Notes: generated from the letters alone by a model not told the origin. A stretch of 64,000 bases of DNA from Lasiodiplodia sp. COLG20 (GCA_009801085.1 VNWV01000001.1:4278001-4342000); one strand, 5' to 3'; counted from the first letter of the stretch, positions 21,247 to 33,200 are shown. Program-made: numbers and translations.

Positions 21247-21697
21247 TTAGAGCTGATCGCAGCTATCCGGGTAGCCACTTCCGTTCGTGCTGAACAGTCC
21301 TTGCGCACCGCAGTAGTAGATAGTCTCGTTCGCCTCATCATAGGCAAAGCTCAAGCTAGCCGCCGGCTCGCCATTGGCCTGGTTGGTGGTGGTCTGCATT
21401 CATGGTCAGTTCCATCTTTCTGGTAACAAGATTTAGAGAGCTTGTGTGACTTACGATGAAGTAAGGCAGCTTCAACGACGAGCACGCGCCGGATGCGATG
21501 TTCGAGGCCGACTGCTCGTACGGCTCGCCGTCCTTTGCCGCCTCGGCAGCGGCCTTGAGGGCGGCCGTGTCACTGGTCAGCTGGCCGCTGGCATCGCTGT
21601 TGGGGCAGGTAATGCCCGTGGCGGGGAACTGCTCGAAGGTGATGGCGGCCTGAGCGGCGGCGGCGAAGAGGACGGCGAGGGCGGCGGTGGTCTTCAT
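21247..21697 (-). CDS. Small secreted protein (129 residues, four Cys)
   Basis: Two exons, 21697-21455 and 21393-21247, with a 61-nt intron (GTAAGT...TGCAG) in phase 0. An N-terminal signal peptide (MKTTAALAVLFAAAAQAA, about 18 residues) precedes a mature chain of about 111 residues with four cysteines: one in TGITCPNSD, one in GACSSLKLPYF, and two in IYYCGAQGLF and PDSCDQL. That allows two disulfides. One glycosylation sequon (NET) is visible. No enzymatic motif is recognised. Size, secretion signal and Cys content fit the loose class of fungal small secreted proteins or candidate effectors; function is not claimed. The retained intron would give a different, Cys-poorer C terminus. Confidence 0.75.
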
Positions 21698-22500
21698 GAT
21701 TATATTTGTTTGGAGAGATTGTTGAAGTTTTGAAAGAGAGGATTGGCTTCAAGCGTCGGGGTATATAGGTGGCTGGACGTGGGTACGAAGCGTGGCTTGT
21801 TGGAAGAGGCTGTAGAGGGCAAAGGCTTTATATGTAAAGGAGTTGCAATAGTGAGATAAATACGGCGTAGTGCAAACAGCACGACCAATACCTGATTCGA
21901 GAGCCAGGTTGCCTGACAAGACACGGAGAAGCAGCTTCCTTCCTTCCCTACATAGCACGGTGGTGCACGGTACTAGCCCCAGCTACTTGTTGCATGACTC
22001 CAGTCTTGGCATGGCCGTCGTTTCGGGGCTTGGGTGCGCGCCGGGCCAAGGCTTGAGCACCCTAAAGCCTTCCCCCCGCATGTATTTGTAAGTAGGAAGG
22101 AAACACGTCCGAACACGGGTAGCGAGCACAGCCAATGGTGTCATCGTGTCGTTCTGGCGTATCCCTGCTCATTCTCGACCTCCTTGGACAGTAATGGGAA
22201 GGACATGTTTAGGCTGAGCATCTGCCAAGGCGCACGTTTCTCGTATTCTTATTGCACCAGCGTTTGATAGCGACCACGTTTCAAGTATCTCGCTGTACCT
22301 GTGACGTAGGTAAATCAGGCCCCCTGAATCGTGCCTGACACACTTACTCGTGTCAGCAGGCTAAGCTCCCCGAAGTTTCCGTGTAGATGCACCTCATAAA
22401 CAACCTATTCCGGCACCGTTCAAACCGTGAAACCGGGGACACGAAGATAGGCGAACCCGTCTACTATCCCGCATTTGCATTCTCTCCTCAGGCCCCCTAC
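21698..22500. other. Intergenic
   Basis: Upstream region of the secreted-protein gene and 3' region of the monooxygenase gene. No coding or repeat element supported. Confidence 0.5.
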
Positions 22501-24333
22501 CTATAACCTCGCCTCCACGCTCCCTGCACCACCAACACCCAGCTCAGCCTCCACAGCCCTCCTCACCGCCTCATCCACATCATGCTCGTGCAACCAACTC
22601 GTCTCCGCCCTCGCCTTCATCCTCTTCCGCAGTTCCTCATCCGTCTCCACCCCACCATCAGCCCTCCGCAATCTCTCCTTACTCTTCTCCGTCAACGCGT
22701 GCACGACCGTCAACAGCCTTGTCGTGTGCGGCTTCCTCGCCTTCTCGTAGATGCGCGTCGCCTGCGCCAAGTGCTGCTTCGCGGGCTTTCCGGTGGATGA
22801 CGTCGGCCAGACGGCCCGCAGCGCCTGCGCCAAAGCGTAGGCGTCGTCGAGGGCCAGCGAGCCGCCCGTGGCGAAGGCGCCGCCGTGCGGGTGCGCGGCG
22901 TCGCCGATCAGCGCGGCGCGGCCGCCCAGGAAAGTGTGGGCGGGCAGCGGCGCCGTGATGGCGAGGTTGGGGTAGACGCGGATGGAGGACGCCGGGGTGC
23001 GCGCGAAGAGGGTGCGGATGAGGGGGTGCCAGTCCTATTTCCAGCTGTCAACGTTTGAGGTTCGCTTTGGGTTGATTGGTGATGTTGTTGTTTTTACCTT
23101 GTACAGCTCGCGGACGAAGTTGATGTCGGCGAGGTTGTCCCAGTGGGCGTTGTCGACGATGGCGGCGTTCTTTGGGTCGGAGGGGTCGAGCGAGATGATG
23201 CCGACGGTGGTGAATTGGCCCTTGCCTGCGATGGCGGTGCTGTGTCAGAACGGTATAGGAAGTTGTGATGCGGGAAGGCTTCGTACCGAGTCTTGATGCG
23301 AAGAAGCTGCCGGTTGGGCCCCACTGTTGCAGCAGTCAGTGGATGTTCAACGAGTACGCTACACGAACTTACCCAGTGCGTCGAGTCTTCAGGTAGGTCC
23401 GGTGTTCCTTCCACCAACGATGCGTCGAACACCGCTCTGTATGCGACTTGAGTGGTCCATCCCAGCTTCTGCTCAGGAACAAAGAACTTTCTCACGCCCT
23501 GTTATCACTCGTCAGCAATCCCACGTTTTCCATGACCTTTGGCATCCACCACGGCTCCAATGGCCACGTATTATCTCCTTTCATGCAACCAACCTTCGCC
23601 AGAGGCAATCAAAGCAAACAAACAAAAGCAAAAACTTACAGAGTTGATTCCATCTGCGCCCACCACCAAATCCGCCTTGGCCTCCGAGCCATCCGCAAAC
23701 TTCAGCACCAAAGGTTCCTTCTCACTAACCTCCTCAACGGAAACGATCTTCTTCCCTAAATGAATCCGCGCCGGATCAACGTGCTCCAGCAAGCTCTGAT
23801 GCAGATGTGCTCGCGCGAACCGCGCTGTCTGATGACGTCTCTCGGGCACATTCACAAACTCGTCGTATGACACAATCTCATTGGTCTTCCAGTGCCTGAC
23901 AACAATATCTCAGTCTCGGTTCACAGTTCATCGTGCGAAGTTCCCGCAACGTAGGGACGAAAAAAGAGAGAGAAGAGTCCATGACGGAAATCCAATTAAA
24001 CAGATGCACGGAGGGAGAAAAGAAAGAATGCGTGAATTGGCGAGGAAGAGAGAAAGCATACCGATAAATCATTGGCAACCCACTCGGGCCCCTAAACGCA
24101 ACATCATCATCCAGCGCATTCTCCACGCCCAGCTTCTCAAGCGTACGCAGTCCATTCGGGCCCAGAGCGATGGATGCACCGATCTCTCGCAGCGCCGTGG
24201 CCTTGTCGTACAGCTGCACGTCGACGCGCGAGCCGAAGTTTCGTGTGAGCGCAACCGCAGCCGCCAGGCCCGCGATGCCAGCGCCGGCGATGGCGACGTG
24301 AAGAGTGTCGTCTGCATGTGTTGTGGAAGCCAT
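22501..24333 (-). CDS. FAD-dependent monooxygenase (salicylate hydroxylase-like)
   Basis: Six exons (24333-24062, 23895-23640, 23498-23373, 23323-23287, 23225-23098, 23034-22501) join in phase to 450 residues. The three signatures of group A flavoprotein hydroxylases are present: an N-terminal Rossmann GxGxxG (GAGIAG, residues 17-22), the DG motif in LVVGADGINS (about 167-176), and GDAAHP in the last exon (LIGDAAHPHGGAFATGG). NAD(P)H-driven hydroxylation of an aromatic ring is the expected reaction; salicylate is one known substrate of relatives, but this substrate cannot be read from sequence. No membrane span or targeting signal is evident. It is not adjacent to other biosynthetic genes, so a catabolic or detoxifying role is as likely as secondary metabolism. 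Confidence 0.9.
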
Positions 24334-24925
24334 GGTTGTTGTCCGAGTATGCGATATTGGCGTCGATAAGCGCAGGAGATAAGCTTGATTAAGCTTTGGT
24401 TGGGTCGGACACCATGTCTTGCATTAGAGGGGAAAAATGTCGTCTTTATTATCGACACTACCGGCCCCGGCTCTCTTATGCGATGCCGGAGACGGCATTG
24501 GTGGAGCGGGCCTATCGTGCGCTGAGCACGCAAAACCCTGGGCGCGATGACGCAATGGGCATCCTGAGCTGACATTTGTTGGAGCGACGCCGGCATGTCG
24601 ACATCAAAAGTGGGAGACCAAAGTGTCTCACGATATTTTTCCAACGAAGCTGGGCTTGAGCAGGGGTGACCTTTGTCCCAGGGCTGGAAGGGTTGCGTCA
24701 TACCGAAGTAGGTAAAGGCTGTGTGCTTCAGCACATGCGAAACTGTTCCAACCTCATTCACATGACTATCGTACCTCAGGCTAACGTATCCATGTAGGCA
24801 AAAAGCTACATGTATTGAGTGCATTTGCGAATAAACTGTCTGCCTGCTCTACTTGTGAGATATACGCTAAAGTGGACTACAGGAAGAGCCTGGACGGATT
24901 CAAACGTACTAGACTTTGCTGAACG
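24334..24925. other. Intergenic
   Basis: Spacer upstream of the monooxygenase. A long minus-strand frame (24069-24824) is mainly an out-of-frame reading of the monooxygenase first exon and its upstream DNA. Confidence 0.5.
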
Positions 24926-26640
24926 CTACGCATATTCCTTGCCAACTTCGGGCTGTGACACTGGCTCCCCTGTGAATACAACGATTAACGCTCCCATCGA
25001 ACCGGTTCTGAAGGACCCCCCACTGAACCTTCTTCAATTGCGGCTCGGCTTCGTCTGGCGGCGGATGGCACGCTGCAGCAATCACCATACCGCAATGCAA
25101 AGCCGGCGGCACGTGTATCTCAATCTTCTGAAAACCAAGCGTCATGATTACAGCCCCCAAAATCAGAAGAACGGTGCAGAGAATCGAGGTACTGAAAGTC
25201 GAGAAGCCTGTCGTGCTCTTCGATTCAGCGGGAATCAACTTTCCATCAGCATCTTCAAGTTCCATACGACTGAGAAATACGGTTTGCGAGGCAAGCCAAT
25301 GGAGTAAGCCGGAATTGACCGTCAGCGGGATTGCCCAGCGGTATGGCAGCTGGAGGAAGAATGTTTTTCGTTGCCCACCTGCCGGGGAGGTGGGAGTAAG
25401 TTATCAAACCTACATTATCCCTTTAGATACCCACCGCTCCTCCATTGGCGAATCACAGTATCTGTGCATCCAATTGGACCATTGCGGAACATCAATGTCT
25501 GGATCATTACAAAAAATTTGCATAGGTTGCAGGTAATGACAATGGCCATGAAGTGTAGACTGATCTAAACCTGGTTGCTCTTTCCCAGCGCTTGTGCTCA
25601 AGCTGAAATTACTCATAGTGGAGGAATCGCGCGAGATGACTGATTGGAGACAACTATCCAATACTCAGTGTGTGTGAGTGTATGTGTACCATCGAAACTG
25701 AGGCTAATGTGGACCACGGGCGTGTTGCGGGGAAAGAAAGAGTTTGCAGCGGCGGGTTCCGTTGGTTCCTTCGGCTCCATAGTTGGTCGCAGCAAAAAAT
25801 TAAACAGCCAGAGAAAGAAATAAAACAAAAAGAAAGCTGAGCCGATCAGGACTCGAACCTGAATCTAATGCTAACGAGTGTCTACTAGCTGACAATGAAT
25901 GTTTGGCTAAGTGATCGTAGAAGCATTAATGCTACCCATTACACCATCGGCTCTTATTATTTGATGAATAGTGAAGTGACGATTTATTATTATATCACCC
26001 AACATCAGACATACAAGGCTGAGGGTGGTGAGCAGCGGCCTTCCCACAGATACAATAGCTAATCCGCGTACGCGGTGGACAAAATAGCGAAGCGGCCGAG
26101 GATCATTTTTAGCAGCCCTTACCAGCTTAAAGAACGCCTTAAATGCATTGAATTAATTGCTCTATCCGCCCAGATAACGCCCCACATTCGTTTTGGCATG
26201 CCAAAGTAGCACGTTTCGTGTACGTCAAAATCTGAGAGATGCTGTTGTTTTCAAACGGGTTGCCTAGCCAAGGTTTAGGCCATGTCAAATTCTTTCCTTG
26301 GACGGACATCAAGCTCGTTGCCATTAACATTGCTTGTAATGAAACCTGCCACAACCGGAGCACCTTCCATCAGAGTTGTTTCGAAGTTGCCAATTTCCCG
26401 CAAAGACCAATGACCTGGCTGTGGTGTTGCAACTATCATCGTTGTGTTGTACAACGTGAAATTCAAACCGACCGCATCGATGTTGAGAAAAAGGTCGGTG
26501 ACGTCTCGGACGTAGCGCGAATTGTACTGCGCCAACCGGTCTTTGTTTTCTAGTTTCTGCATAGTATTATCGAAATGACACGGTATTCACCACGAGAATA
26601 AGGACAGAGACGACGAAACCCGTGCAAAGCCCTGCTCGGA
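24926..26640 (-). pseudogene. Decayed multi-membrane-span gene (DUF6536-like), in collinear fragments
   Basis: Four blocks in the order expected for a large fungal membrane-protein family, which I recall as DUF6536. (a) 26570-26640: a first membrane span, GFVVSVLILVVNTVSF, then a stop. (b) 26275-26562: KLENKDRLAQYNSRY. (c) 25409-25559: a membrane span, AIVITCNLCKFFVMIQTLMF. (d) 24926-25380: TFFLQLPYRWAIPL, a span, CGMVIAAACHPP and KKVQWGVL. The C-terminal ending, FTGEPVSQPEVGKEYA then stop at 24926, is in a different frame from block d. Hundreds of residues seen in relatives are missing between blocks, and a tRNA gene lies between b and c. This reads as a relic, not a gene. The family name is from memory; the fragment pattern is from sequence. 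Confidence 0.55.
25838..25953 (-). tRNA. tRNA-Arg (anticodon TCT) with 46-nt intron
   Basis: The ends form a perfect 7-bp acceptor stem (GAGCCGA / TCGGCTC) plus discriminator A. A 5-bp T stem surrounds the loop TTCGAGT. The anticodon stem TAATG/CATTA brackets the loop C-T-TCT-A-[intron]-G, placing a 46-nt intron directly after position 37, the usual eukaryotic site. The D arm (TGGTGTAATGGGTAGCA) has a short, partly imperfect stem. The anticodon TCT reads AGA codons. The exon sequence ends without an encoded CCA, as expected in a nuclear gene. It lies in the same orientation inside fragments of a decayed gene. Confidence 0.85.
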
Positions 26641-26660
26641 ATCCGCCGAGAACATTATGC

Positions 26661-27581
26661 TACGAGTGAGTTTTAGGCAAGAGACTGTGTCGATTCAGTT
26701 TTGGTGGAGGAAATGGTGCAATTGAGTATATAAATACTCCAGGAGAGAACTGTTAGCGGACTGGAGGCCATGCGAGCATCGCGGAATGATAATTGATAAA
26801 CCTGTCAACATTTTGATGATGTTTCTTCTACAACATAGAAATTTTTCGCCGGTAACGAGTCTCGCAGGGAAGAAGTCCGTGAACCTCTTCCCACTAGCTG
26901 AACAGTAAGCATCGGTCAATTGCTGTAAGTTGGGAAGCAAGCGGTTTCAAGAATTGTTCTCAACCACGGTGTGAGCATTTTCGGTATGCTATGCAATTTC
27001 CGGAGGGGCTAGCATGAATAAGGTTATTTCACCGTGGCTGGACAAAGAGGGGCTTCAACATCCGTATTCTCATTAGCTTTAGCCCCCATAAACGCCGCGG
27101 TCCGCCAGATTAGTGGAGCCCCTCCAAAGATCGCGTGATACCTACAAGCCACCGGAGTGGAATTGCACATTTTTCGGCAAGTGATTTGATCAAATCATAC
27201 TCACAGTTGGCTACCTCGGCATACATTTCTTCAGTCTTATTTGTGTTGACATTGCGCCTTTTGAAATCATGCAATGGGAAGGAAGCATAAGCAATGGTCA
27301 TTAATCATTCACAAGATAAAGCATAAAGTTCCTATCTGAGCGTTAGCAAAAATAGGAACAAATCACTCGCAAGTAGTACATACCAAACTCCAAGAATCCA
27401 TGCGTAGAAAGAAGAGAACATAGGAACCCGAACGGAGTATCGACGCCAGCCAACCGCAAACTCTGGTATACCAACGTCCTTTCGTTATGTACAGATCACT
27501 CGTTCCATGTTGCCTCGTAATCACATAACAAACCTAAGGAAACCATGCGATTAGTCCGTTGTCACAACAACGAACCTTTTT
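26661..27581. other. Gene-poor stretch, no supported gene
   Basis: Minus-strand frames at 26695-26940 and 27110-27301 (EEMYAEVANCEYDLIKSLAEKC) could be fragments of something, but I recognise neither. The region adjoins the decayed membrane-protein relic and the 3' end of the metacaspase gene. Overall it looks AT-rich and degenerate. Confidence 0.4.
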
Positions 27582-29199
27582 TTACATCACATACAGCAAA
27601 TTCGTGTCTAGAACCATGTTAGCAACGCTTATTTAGAAAACAGACGGGGATTCCACGTACCCAACGGATGGCTGCAGCTGAGCTGTGGCTTCTGCGAGTA
27701 TTTGCCTTCCAGCTCATCACGAATGCTGTTGAGCAGCTGAACATAGCTCTGCTGCGGGTTCTTCTTGAGAGAGGTGATGAAGGCCCAGCTCATGGCACCA
27801 GTAGCCTGGCCGCCGATTGTGGCATCGGATCTAGGAAATTTGTTAGCTTGCTGGTTTTACTCTCATCGAGCGCAGGGTAATGTGTTTTTGCCACAACGTA
27901 CGAAGTCTGGGTATCCTTGCTTCCACTCCACATGATGACGTCTGCCGGGCTTGTCTTCGTCCTAAGGTTCCTCTTGTACGTATCATCGCCAGACGTAGCC
28001 TTCTTGAGGAAGCCCATGGCGGTGCTTGCCATGCCACCCAAATCTCCGCGCGCGTACGATGACACGATGCCAAGAAGACCTTGACCGGCTTCCTTGGCAA
28101 GGTTGGGCTCCTTGAGAACACCGGAGGTGGAGTAGATGTACGGAAGATCCAGAGCGGAACCGGAGTGGCAAGAGTCGAAGATGGCTGTTAGACGGACACC
28201 TGGTTGAAGCGATTGCACCATGATGCGGTGCATTTCGTCGTCGACAATGTGGCCGGCTTGGCGGAAATCAACAGGATAAATGACTTCATCGTATCCATCA
28301 TCCTCATCACCATCGAGATCCTTTGTCTGGCCACCGTGACCTATTCACGTGTGAGAATGTGTTTCAAGCCGTAATTGTGGGGTATAGCGTACCTGAGTAG
28401 TGGAAGAAAAGCGAGTCGTTGGGGCGCGCATCTTTTACCAGCCAGTGCATGGCCCTCAGGATATTCGCCTTGGTCGGCTGGCTCATGGGGTTCTGTTGGT
28501 CGTCGGTGAGAAGAACCATGTCTTCGCGCTTGTAGCCAAAGTGCTGGTTGAGGTAGGCGCTCATGTTCTTGACATCATTGATACAACCGCGCAGCTGGCC
28601 CCTCTGCCCGAAGTAGTTGATGCCGATGAGCAGGGCTTTGCGTTGACCGGTGCAGTTCGAGTATTGAAAAGAATAGCCGGAGGGAGCGCCATGACCGAAG
28701 GCCTGGGCTTGCTGAGGGGGAGGAGCAGGCGCCGAATGACCACCCTGAGAGGCCTTGTTAACCGTGGCTATAACTGATCAGCTTGCGTTTCTGAGAACAT
28801 ACTGAGTAACCGTTGAACGCACGATGGCTATACTGTTGGGGCGGGGCTCCATTGGGCGCGCCATAGCCATATCCTTGCTGCGGCGGAGGCGACTACTTTG
28901 GGCGTAAGCACAGCTCCTCACGACTGCCGACATGTCGATATACCTGTTGATAGCCGCCGTACTGACCAGGCGGCGGAGTGCCATAGCCGTAGGGAGGCTG
29001 GGGAGAGTGGGCTGGAGGCGGATAGCCGTATTGACCTTGAGGGCTGTTGTTGTGAGCTTGGGCACAAACGGCGGGGTGGGGGCGGTACATACGGTCCGTA
29101 CTGCTGAGGCGGAGGATAGCCTTGCCCATAGTTCTGGGGCGGGGGAGGGCCACCGTATCCGCCGCCGCCGTGGTATCCTTGGCCTGGGTAGTAGGACAT
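27582..29199 (-). CDS. Type I metacaspase (Arg/Lys-specific cysteine protease)
   Basis: A caspase-fold (C14) protease that cleaves after Arg/Lys and is linked in fungi to stress, protein quality control and programmed death. The N-terminal prodomain is rich in P/Q/G/Y ([20 protein letters not shown]). The catalytic domain contains [12 protein letters not shown], the catalytic His in HYSGHGG (split by an intron between 28393 and 28340) and the catalytic Cys in [13 protein letters not shown] (about 28170). Exons: 29199-29093, 29043-28944, 28892 to about 28815, about 28770-28393, 28340-27902, 27830-27661, 27607-27582. The boundary between exons 3 and 4 (28760-28830) is not settled. The last exon supplies the conserved ending [12 protein letters not shown]. 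Shares a divergent promoter with the SHMT gene. Confidence 0.93.
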
Positions 29200-30831
29200 C
29201 TTGATGTTGTGTTCGCACCGAGTGTCGGCGTGGGTGGTGGAGATGTCGCGAAGAGTTCAAAGCTCGGTGAGCTAGGCGAGTGGGGCAAGGTCGCGCGAAT
29301 CTGAGGGGGCGTGCGAAGCGACGACGAGAGTTCGCGAGGGTGAGAAGGTGGTTAGAGGGCACGACTGGAGGGAGGAGGCCTGTGAACACCCCGCCGCGTC
29401 GGGAGATGGATGGTAGGGCTGAGGACGCTGACGACGAGGATCCGGGAGAGATCTGCCGGCCGAGCCGATTTCCGCGAAGTTGCAGGCCACAACACAAAAC
29501 ACAGGTCCTGCACTCGCCACGGCGCCCTGTTCATTATTATCTGAATTCTCTAGGCTCTGTGTGACGGGGCTGCAGGGAAAGGGGATGACGCGACCGGTCC
29601 CGCATTTTTTTGGCGCCCCCGTCCAGCTGTGATGCCGCGCGGTGCCCAAGCAGGCGGAGGCAGCCGCCGTTGGCTTCAACGCCCGCAATCAGCGCGAACA
29701 CCCCATCCCGCGCCCCCGTCCGCGTCCGTCGCGAGCCAGTCCCGCTCCACGGAGGCCGTGATCTGCTCATCACCCGCGCCTACGGTCCGCTGACGTGCAT
29801 TCGCTCAAGAGCCGTCTCCAGTCTGACAGCGGCCACATGCATTCGCCATGCCCCAGATTCACCGCTCCACACCAGCGCAAGCGAGCGGCAACTCCGAGCC
29901 TTCAATCATGCGGTTCCCGCTTTGAGCTGTGCGGGCGCCGAGATGGTGCGGCAAGGGTGTGTTGTGCAAGGCAAGCTGAATCCACGGGCGCGCCCTGTGG
30001 CGCTTGCAGCCAATCTACGGCCGACAACGCGCTCTGCATTGCAGAAGCGACGTCAAATCCAGCTGCCATGGGTACCGCATTTGTCGCCTGGTGGCCTGGT
30101 TCGAACTTTTGCATCGCCTCAACAGGGCCATGTCAGCTGGCAGAGTGTGGCTGACGCCCGCTAGCACGGCGCTCCAGCGGCGACTTGATCTGGCCCGTGC
30201 TAAACTTTTGTATTCAGACCCTTCTTTCTAGCCCGTCCCGTGCTGGCTTGGTCTTGTGCCGCAGGTACACAAATCGTCGGCGTCTTTCGGCGCGTTTATC
30301 GCCGGTGCGTGACTGTCTGACCTCACAAGCGCCGGACTTTATAACTCGCATGCTGCCGTCATGAGGACTGCGGCGGGGAAATCGGTGAGATTGCGAGAGG
30401 AAATTCTTGTTGGAGCGGGCCGGGTTGCAGTCGGATGAAGATGAAGCCTTCTCTTCGCGACATTCGGCGATCTCACTGCGGGGAAGCAGCGCAGCTCCAA
30501 CCAGATTGACTCAGGAACCCGACGCTGCCGGGCAAGATGGATCAATCAGACGAACAATAGCAACAAGTATTGCTTGTAGAGGTTGAAAGAGGCAGCGCAG
30601 CCCATGTCTGCAAGCAGCAATTGTCTCCGAGGCGCTCCGCGAAAGCTCCGCTTTGGCCCGTGATCGGCGCTGGTCCCTGCTCGATTTTTTGCGCGGGGCA
30701 ACGCGAAAGATTGAACCACCGAGCCAAAGCTTCAAATTCTCCAACGCCCGTTCTCCAATTCTTCTCCTCTTCCACACCCCCCAAACTTCCTACTCTCTGC
30801 ATTCCGACCCTACTCTTCGGATACCCTCGCC
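29200..30831. promoter_or_regulatory. Divergent intergenic region, metacaspase and SHMT
   Basis: 1.6 kb separate the two start codons. Open frames inside (for example 29610-30164 + and 29272-29688 -) have no domain and overlap on opposite strands. About 30735-30830 is pyrimidine-rich immediately before the SHMT start, typical of strongly expressed fungal genes. Confidence 0.5.
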
Positions 30832-32404
30832 ATGTCTTCCTACGCTCTCCCCAAGTCCCACCAGGACGTGAGTGAACTCGCCGACATCGCTGCGGCGCAT
30901 TCGCTGACTCAATTCTACAGCTCATGGAGAAGTCTCTTGTTGAGACCGACCCTGAGATCGCTGAGATCATGGTACGCACCTCTTACTCAATGCCTCGATG
31001 GAGTCCTCTAACAATCCGTAGAAAAAGGAGATCCAGCGCCAGCGCGAGTCCATCCTCCTCATTGCCTCCGAGAATGTTACCTCCCGCGCCGTCTTCGATG
31101 CCCTTGGCTCGCCCATGTCCAACAAGTACTCTGAGGGTTACCCTGGTGCCCGCTACTACGGTGGCAACGAGCACATCGACGAGATTGAGCTCACCTGCCA
31201 GAGGCGCGCTCTCCAGACCTTTGGTCTCGACCCGGAGAAGTGGGGCGTCAACGTCCAGTGCTTGTCCGGCAGCCCTGCCAACCTCCAGGTCTACCAGGCC
31301 ATCATGAGGCCTCACGACAGGCTGATGGGTCTTGACCTTCCTCACGGTGGTCACTTGTCCCACGGCTACCAGACTCCCCAGAAGAAGTAGGTCAATTCGC
31401 CACTCGTGCGTAAATTTCAGCATGCTAATCCAGCCACTAGGATCTCTGCCGTCTCTACCTACTTCGAGACCTTCCCTTACCGTGTCAACATTGAGACCGG
31501 CCTGATCGACTATGAGCAGCTCGAGCAGAACGCTCTCATGTACCGCCCCAAGGTCCTCGTCGCCGGTACCTCTGCCTACTGCCGCGAGATCGACTACAAG
31601 CGCATGCGTGAGATCGCCGACAAGGTTGGCTGCTACCTGATGATGGACATGGCCCACATCTCTGGTCTCATCGCCGCCGGTGTCAACGCCTCTCCCTTCG
31701 CCTACGCCGATATCGTTACCACCACCACCCACAAGTCTCTCCGTGGCCCCCGTGGTGCCATGATCTTCTTCCGCAAGGGTGTCCGCAAGACCGACGCTAA
31801 GACCGGCAAGGAGATCCTCTACGACCTTGAGGGCCCCATCAACTTCTCCGTCTTCCCTGGTCACCAGGGTGGCCCCCACAACCACACCATCACCGCTCTG
31901 GCTGTTGCTCTCAAGCAGGCTCAGACCGACGAGTTCAAGCAGTACCAGCAGCAGGTCATCAAGAACGCCAAGGCGCTCGAGGTCACCTTCAAGGAGCTCG
32001 GCTACACCCTCGTCACCGGTGGTACTGACAACCACATGGTTCTGCTCGACCTGAAGCCCCTCGCTCTCGACGGTGCCCGTGTCGAGGCTGTCCTCGAGCA
32101 GGTCAACATCGCCTGCAACAAGAACACCACCCCCGGTGACAAGTCTGCCCTCACCCCCATGGGTATCCGCATTGGTGCCCCCGCCATGACCTCGCGTGGT
32201 CTCGGCGAGCAGGACTTTGCCAAGATTGCCAACTACATCGACGTCTGCATCAAGCTCTGCAAGAAGGTCCAGGGTGAGCTGCCCAAGGAGGCCAACAAGC
32301 TCAAGGACTTCAAGGCCAAGGTCGCCTCCGGCACCGTTGACGAGATCAACAGCCTCAAGAAGGAGATCGCCGCCTGGGCTGGCACCTTCCCCCTGCCCGT
32401 GTAA
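30832..32404 (+). CDS. SHM2: Serine hydroxymethyltransferase, cytosolic
   Basis: PLP enzyme that converts serine and tetrahydrofolate to glycine and 5,10-methylene-THF, feeding one-carbon metabolism. Four exons (30832-30867, 30921-30971, 31022-31386, 31441-32404) give exactly 471 residues, the usual size. Visible signatures: [10 protein letters not shown] near the N terminus, [15 protein letters not shown], the PLP-lysine motif [13 protein letters not shown] (Lys about 248), and [11 protein letters not shown]. There is no N-terminal mitochondrial presequence ([12 protein letters not shown] starts directly), so this is the cytosolic isoform by inference; the SHM2 symbol follows yeast usage. 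Codon use is strongly biased to C-ending codons, indicating high expression. Confidence 0.96.
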
Positions 32405-32814
32405 ATGCACTCTCAGAGGGGTATGAGAGGATGACAGGTGGTGTTACTTTCTTGCATTGTCTTGTTTCAGAGCTTTTTTTCTTGCACGCATAGAGAGCGT
32501 TTGGGTCAAAAAGCTGGCGGCAACCGGTTCAACAGATGGAAAAAAGTGGTATTGGAGGCTTCAACGACCGTTTCATGGAGTATTTACGATGGACAAAAGG
32601 CTTGGGTTTGGCGTTTTTCTTTAACAATTTACGCGAAAGGATCCATGAGGATGCCGCGAGACAGGCAGAAGCTGCTTAACCAGCTATATCGAAAGAATAC
32701 CAGAGATTACCTGCCAAACAGTGTTTCATAACCCGTGATTTTGTTCCTCTAGGTAACGCTCTGCACAAAGGAGACAAGAAAACGGCAATGCTAGGAACGA
32801 ACTTTAATCTGGCG
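32405..32814. other. Intergenic, convergent
   Basis: 3' spacer between SHMT and a small membrane-protein gene. No element seen. Confidence 0.5.
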
Positions 32815-33200
32815 CTATAATGCAATGTAGAGTTCGATATCCTCTTGTTCCAGACCTATTCACACCATTAAATTTCTGCAGTGCCTAGATGCGATTCCAA
32901 ATAATACGTACCTGTTTGTATTCGGCCATGACATATAGTTGTCCAAGTGTCGAGGATGCGCGGTAGATTTCGACGGAGAAGAAAAATGACAAAAGGAAGG
33001 AGAAGCATCGCAAACAGACTAAGCAAGGCTAGTTTGGCTTCTATGGACCATTCTGAGCTACTGCTATCCTCAATTTGGGCGCGTGGGTAGATAGAGATCC
33101 AAGTCGGAGTGGAAGGCATGGCAGATGTCGTGCCCGCATCGGACGTGATTTGCTGGTTCGTGACCAAATTAGTTATTTTCTCCTCTAAAAGTAGTCGCAT
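32815..33200 (-). CDS. Unrecognised small membrane protein, possibly the 3' end of a longer gene
   Basis: Exons 33200-32912 and 32855-32815 join in phase (GTACGT...ATAG) to end GLEQEDIELYIAL, about 109 residues from the Met at 33200. One membrane span (LALLSLFAMLLLPFVIFLL) is followed by basic residues (RRNLPR), suggesting the N terminus outside or lumenal. Just upstream (about 33219-33389) another open stretch reads like an ankyrin-type repeat (THLAIKSARRAALFDFHPEL, then INTLIEVGESASIKTRSG), ending at a GTAAAG donor. The gene may therefore begin further upstream, but the connecting intron is not clear. Function unknown. Confidence 0.45.

Noticed and set aside
22501..24333. A secondary-metabolite cluster around the FAD monooxygenase
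   Set aside because: No PKS, NRPS, terpene synthase, P450 or cluster regulator lies nearby.
30983..32410. A 475-codon open frame on the minus strand opposite the SHMT gene
   Set aside because: It mirrors the C-ending codon bias of SHMT, runs across the SHMT introns, and has a repetitive Val/Gly/Asp/Leu composition with no domain.
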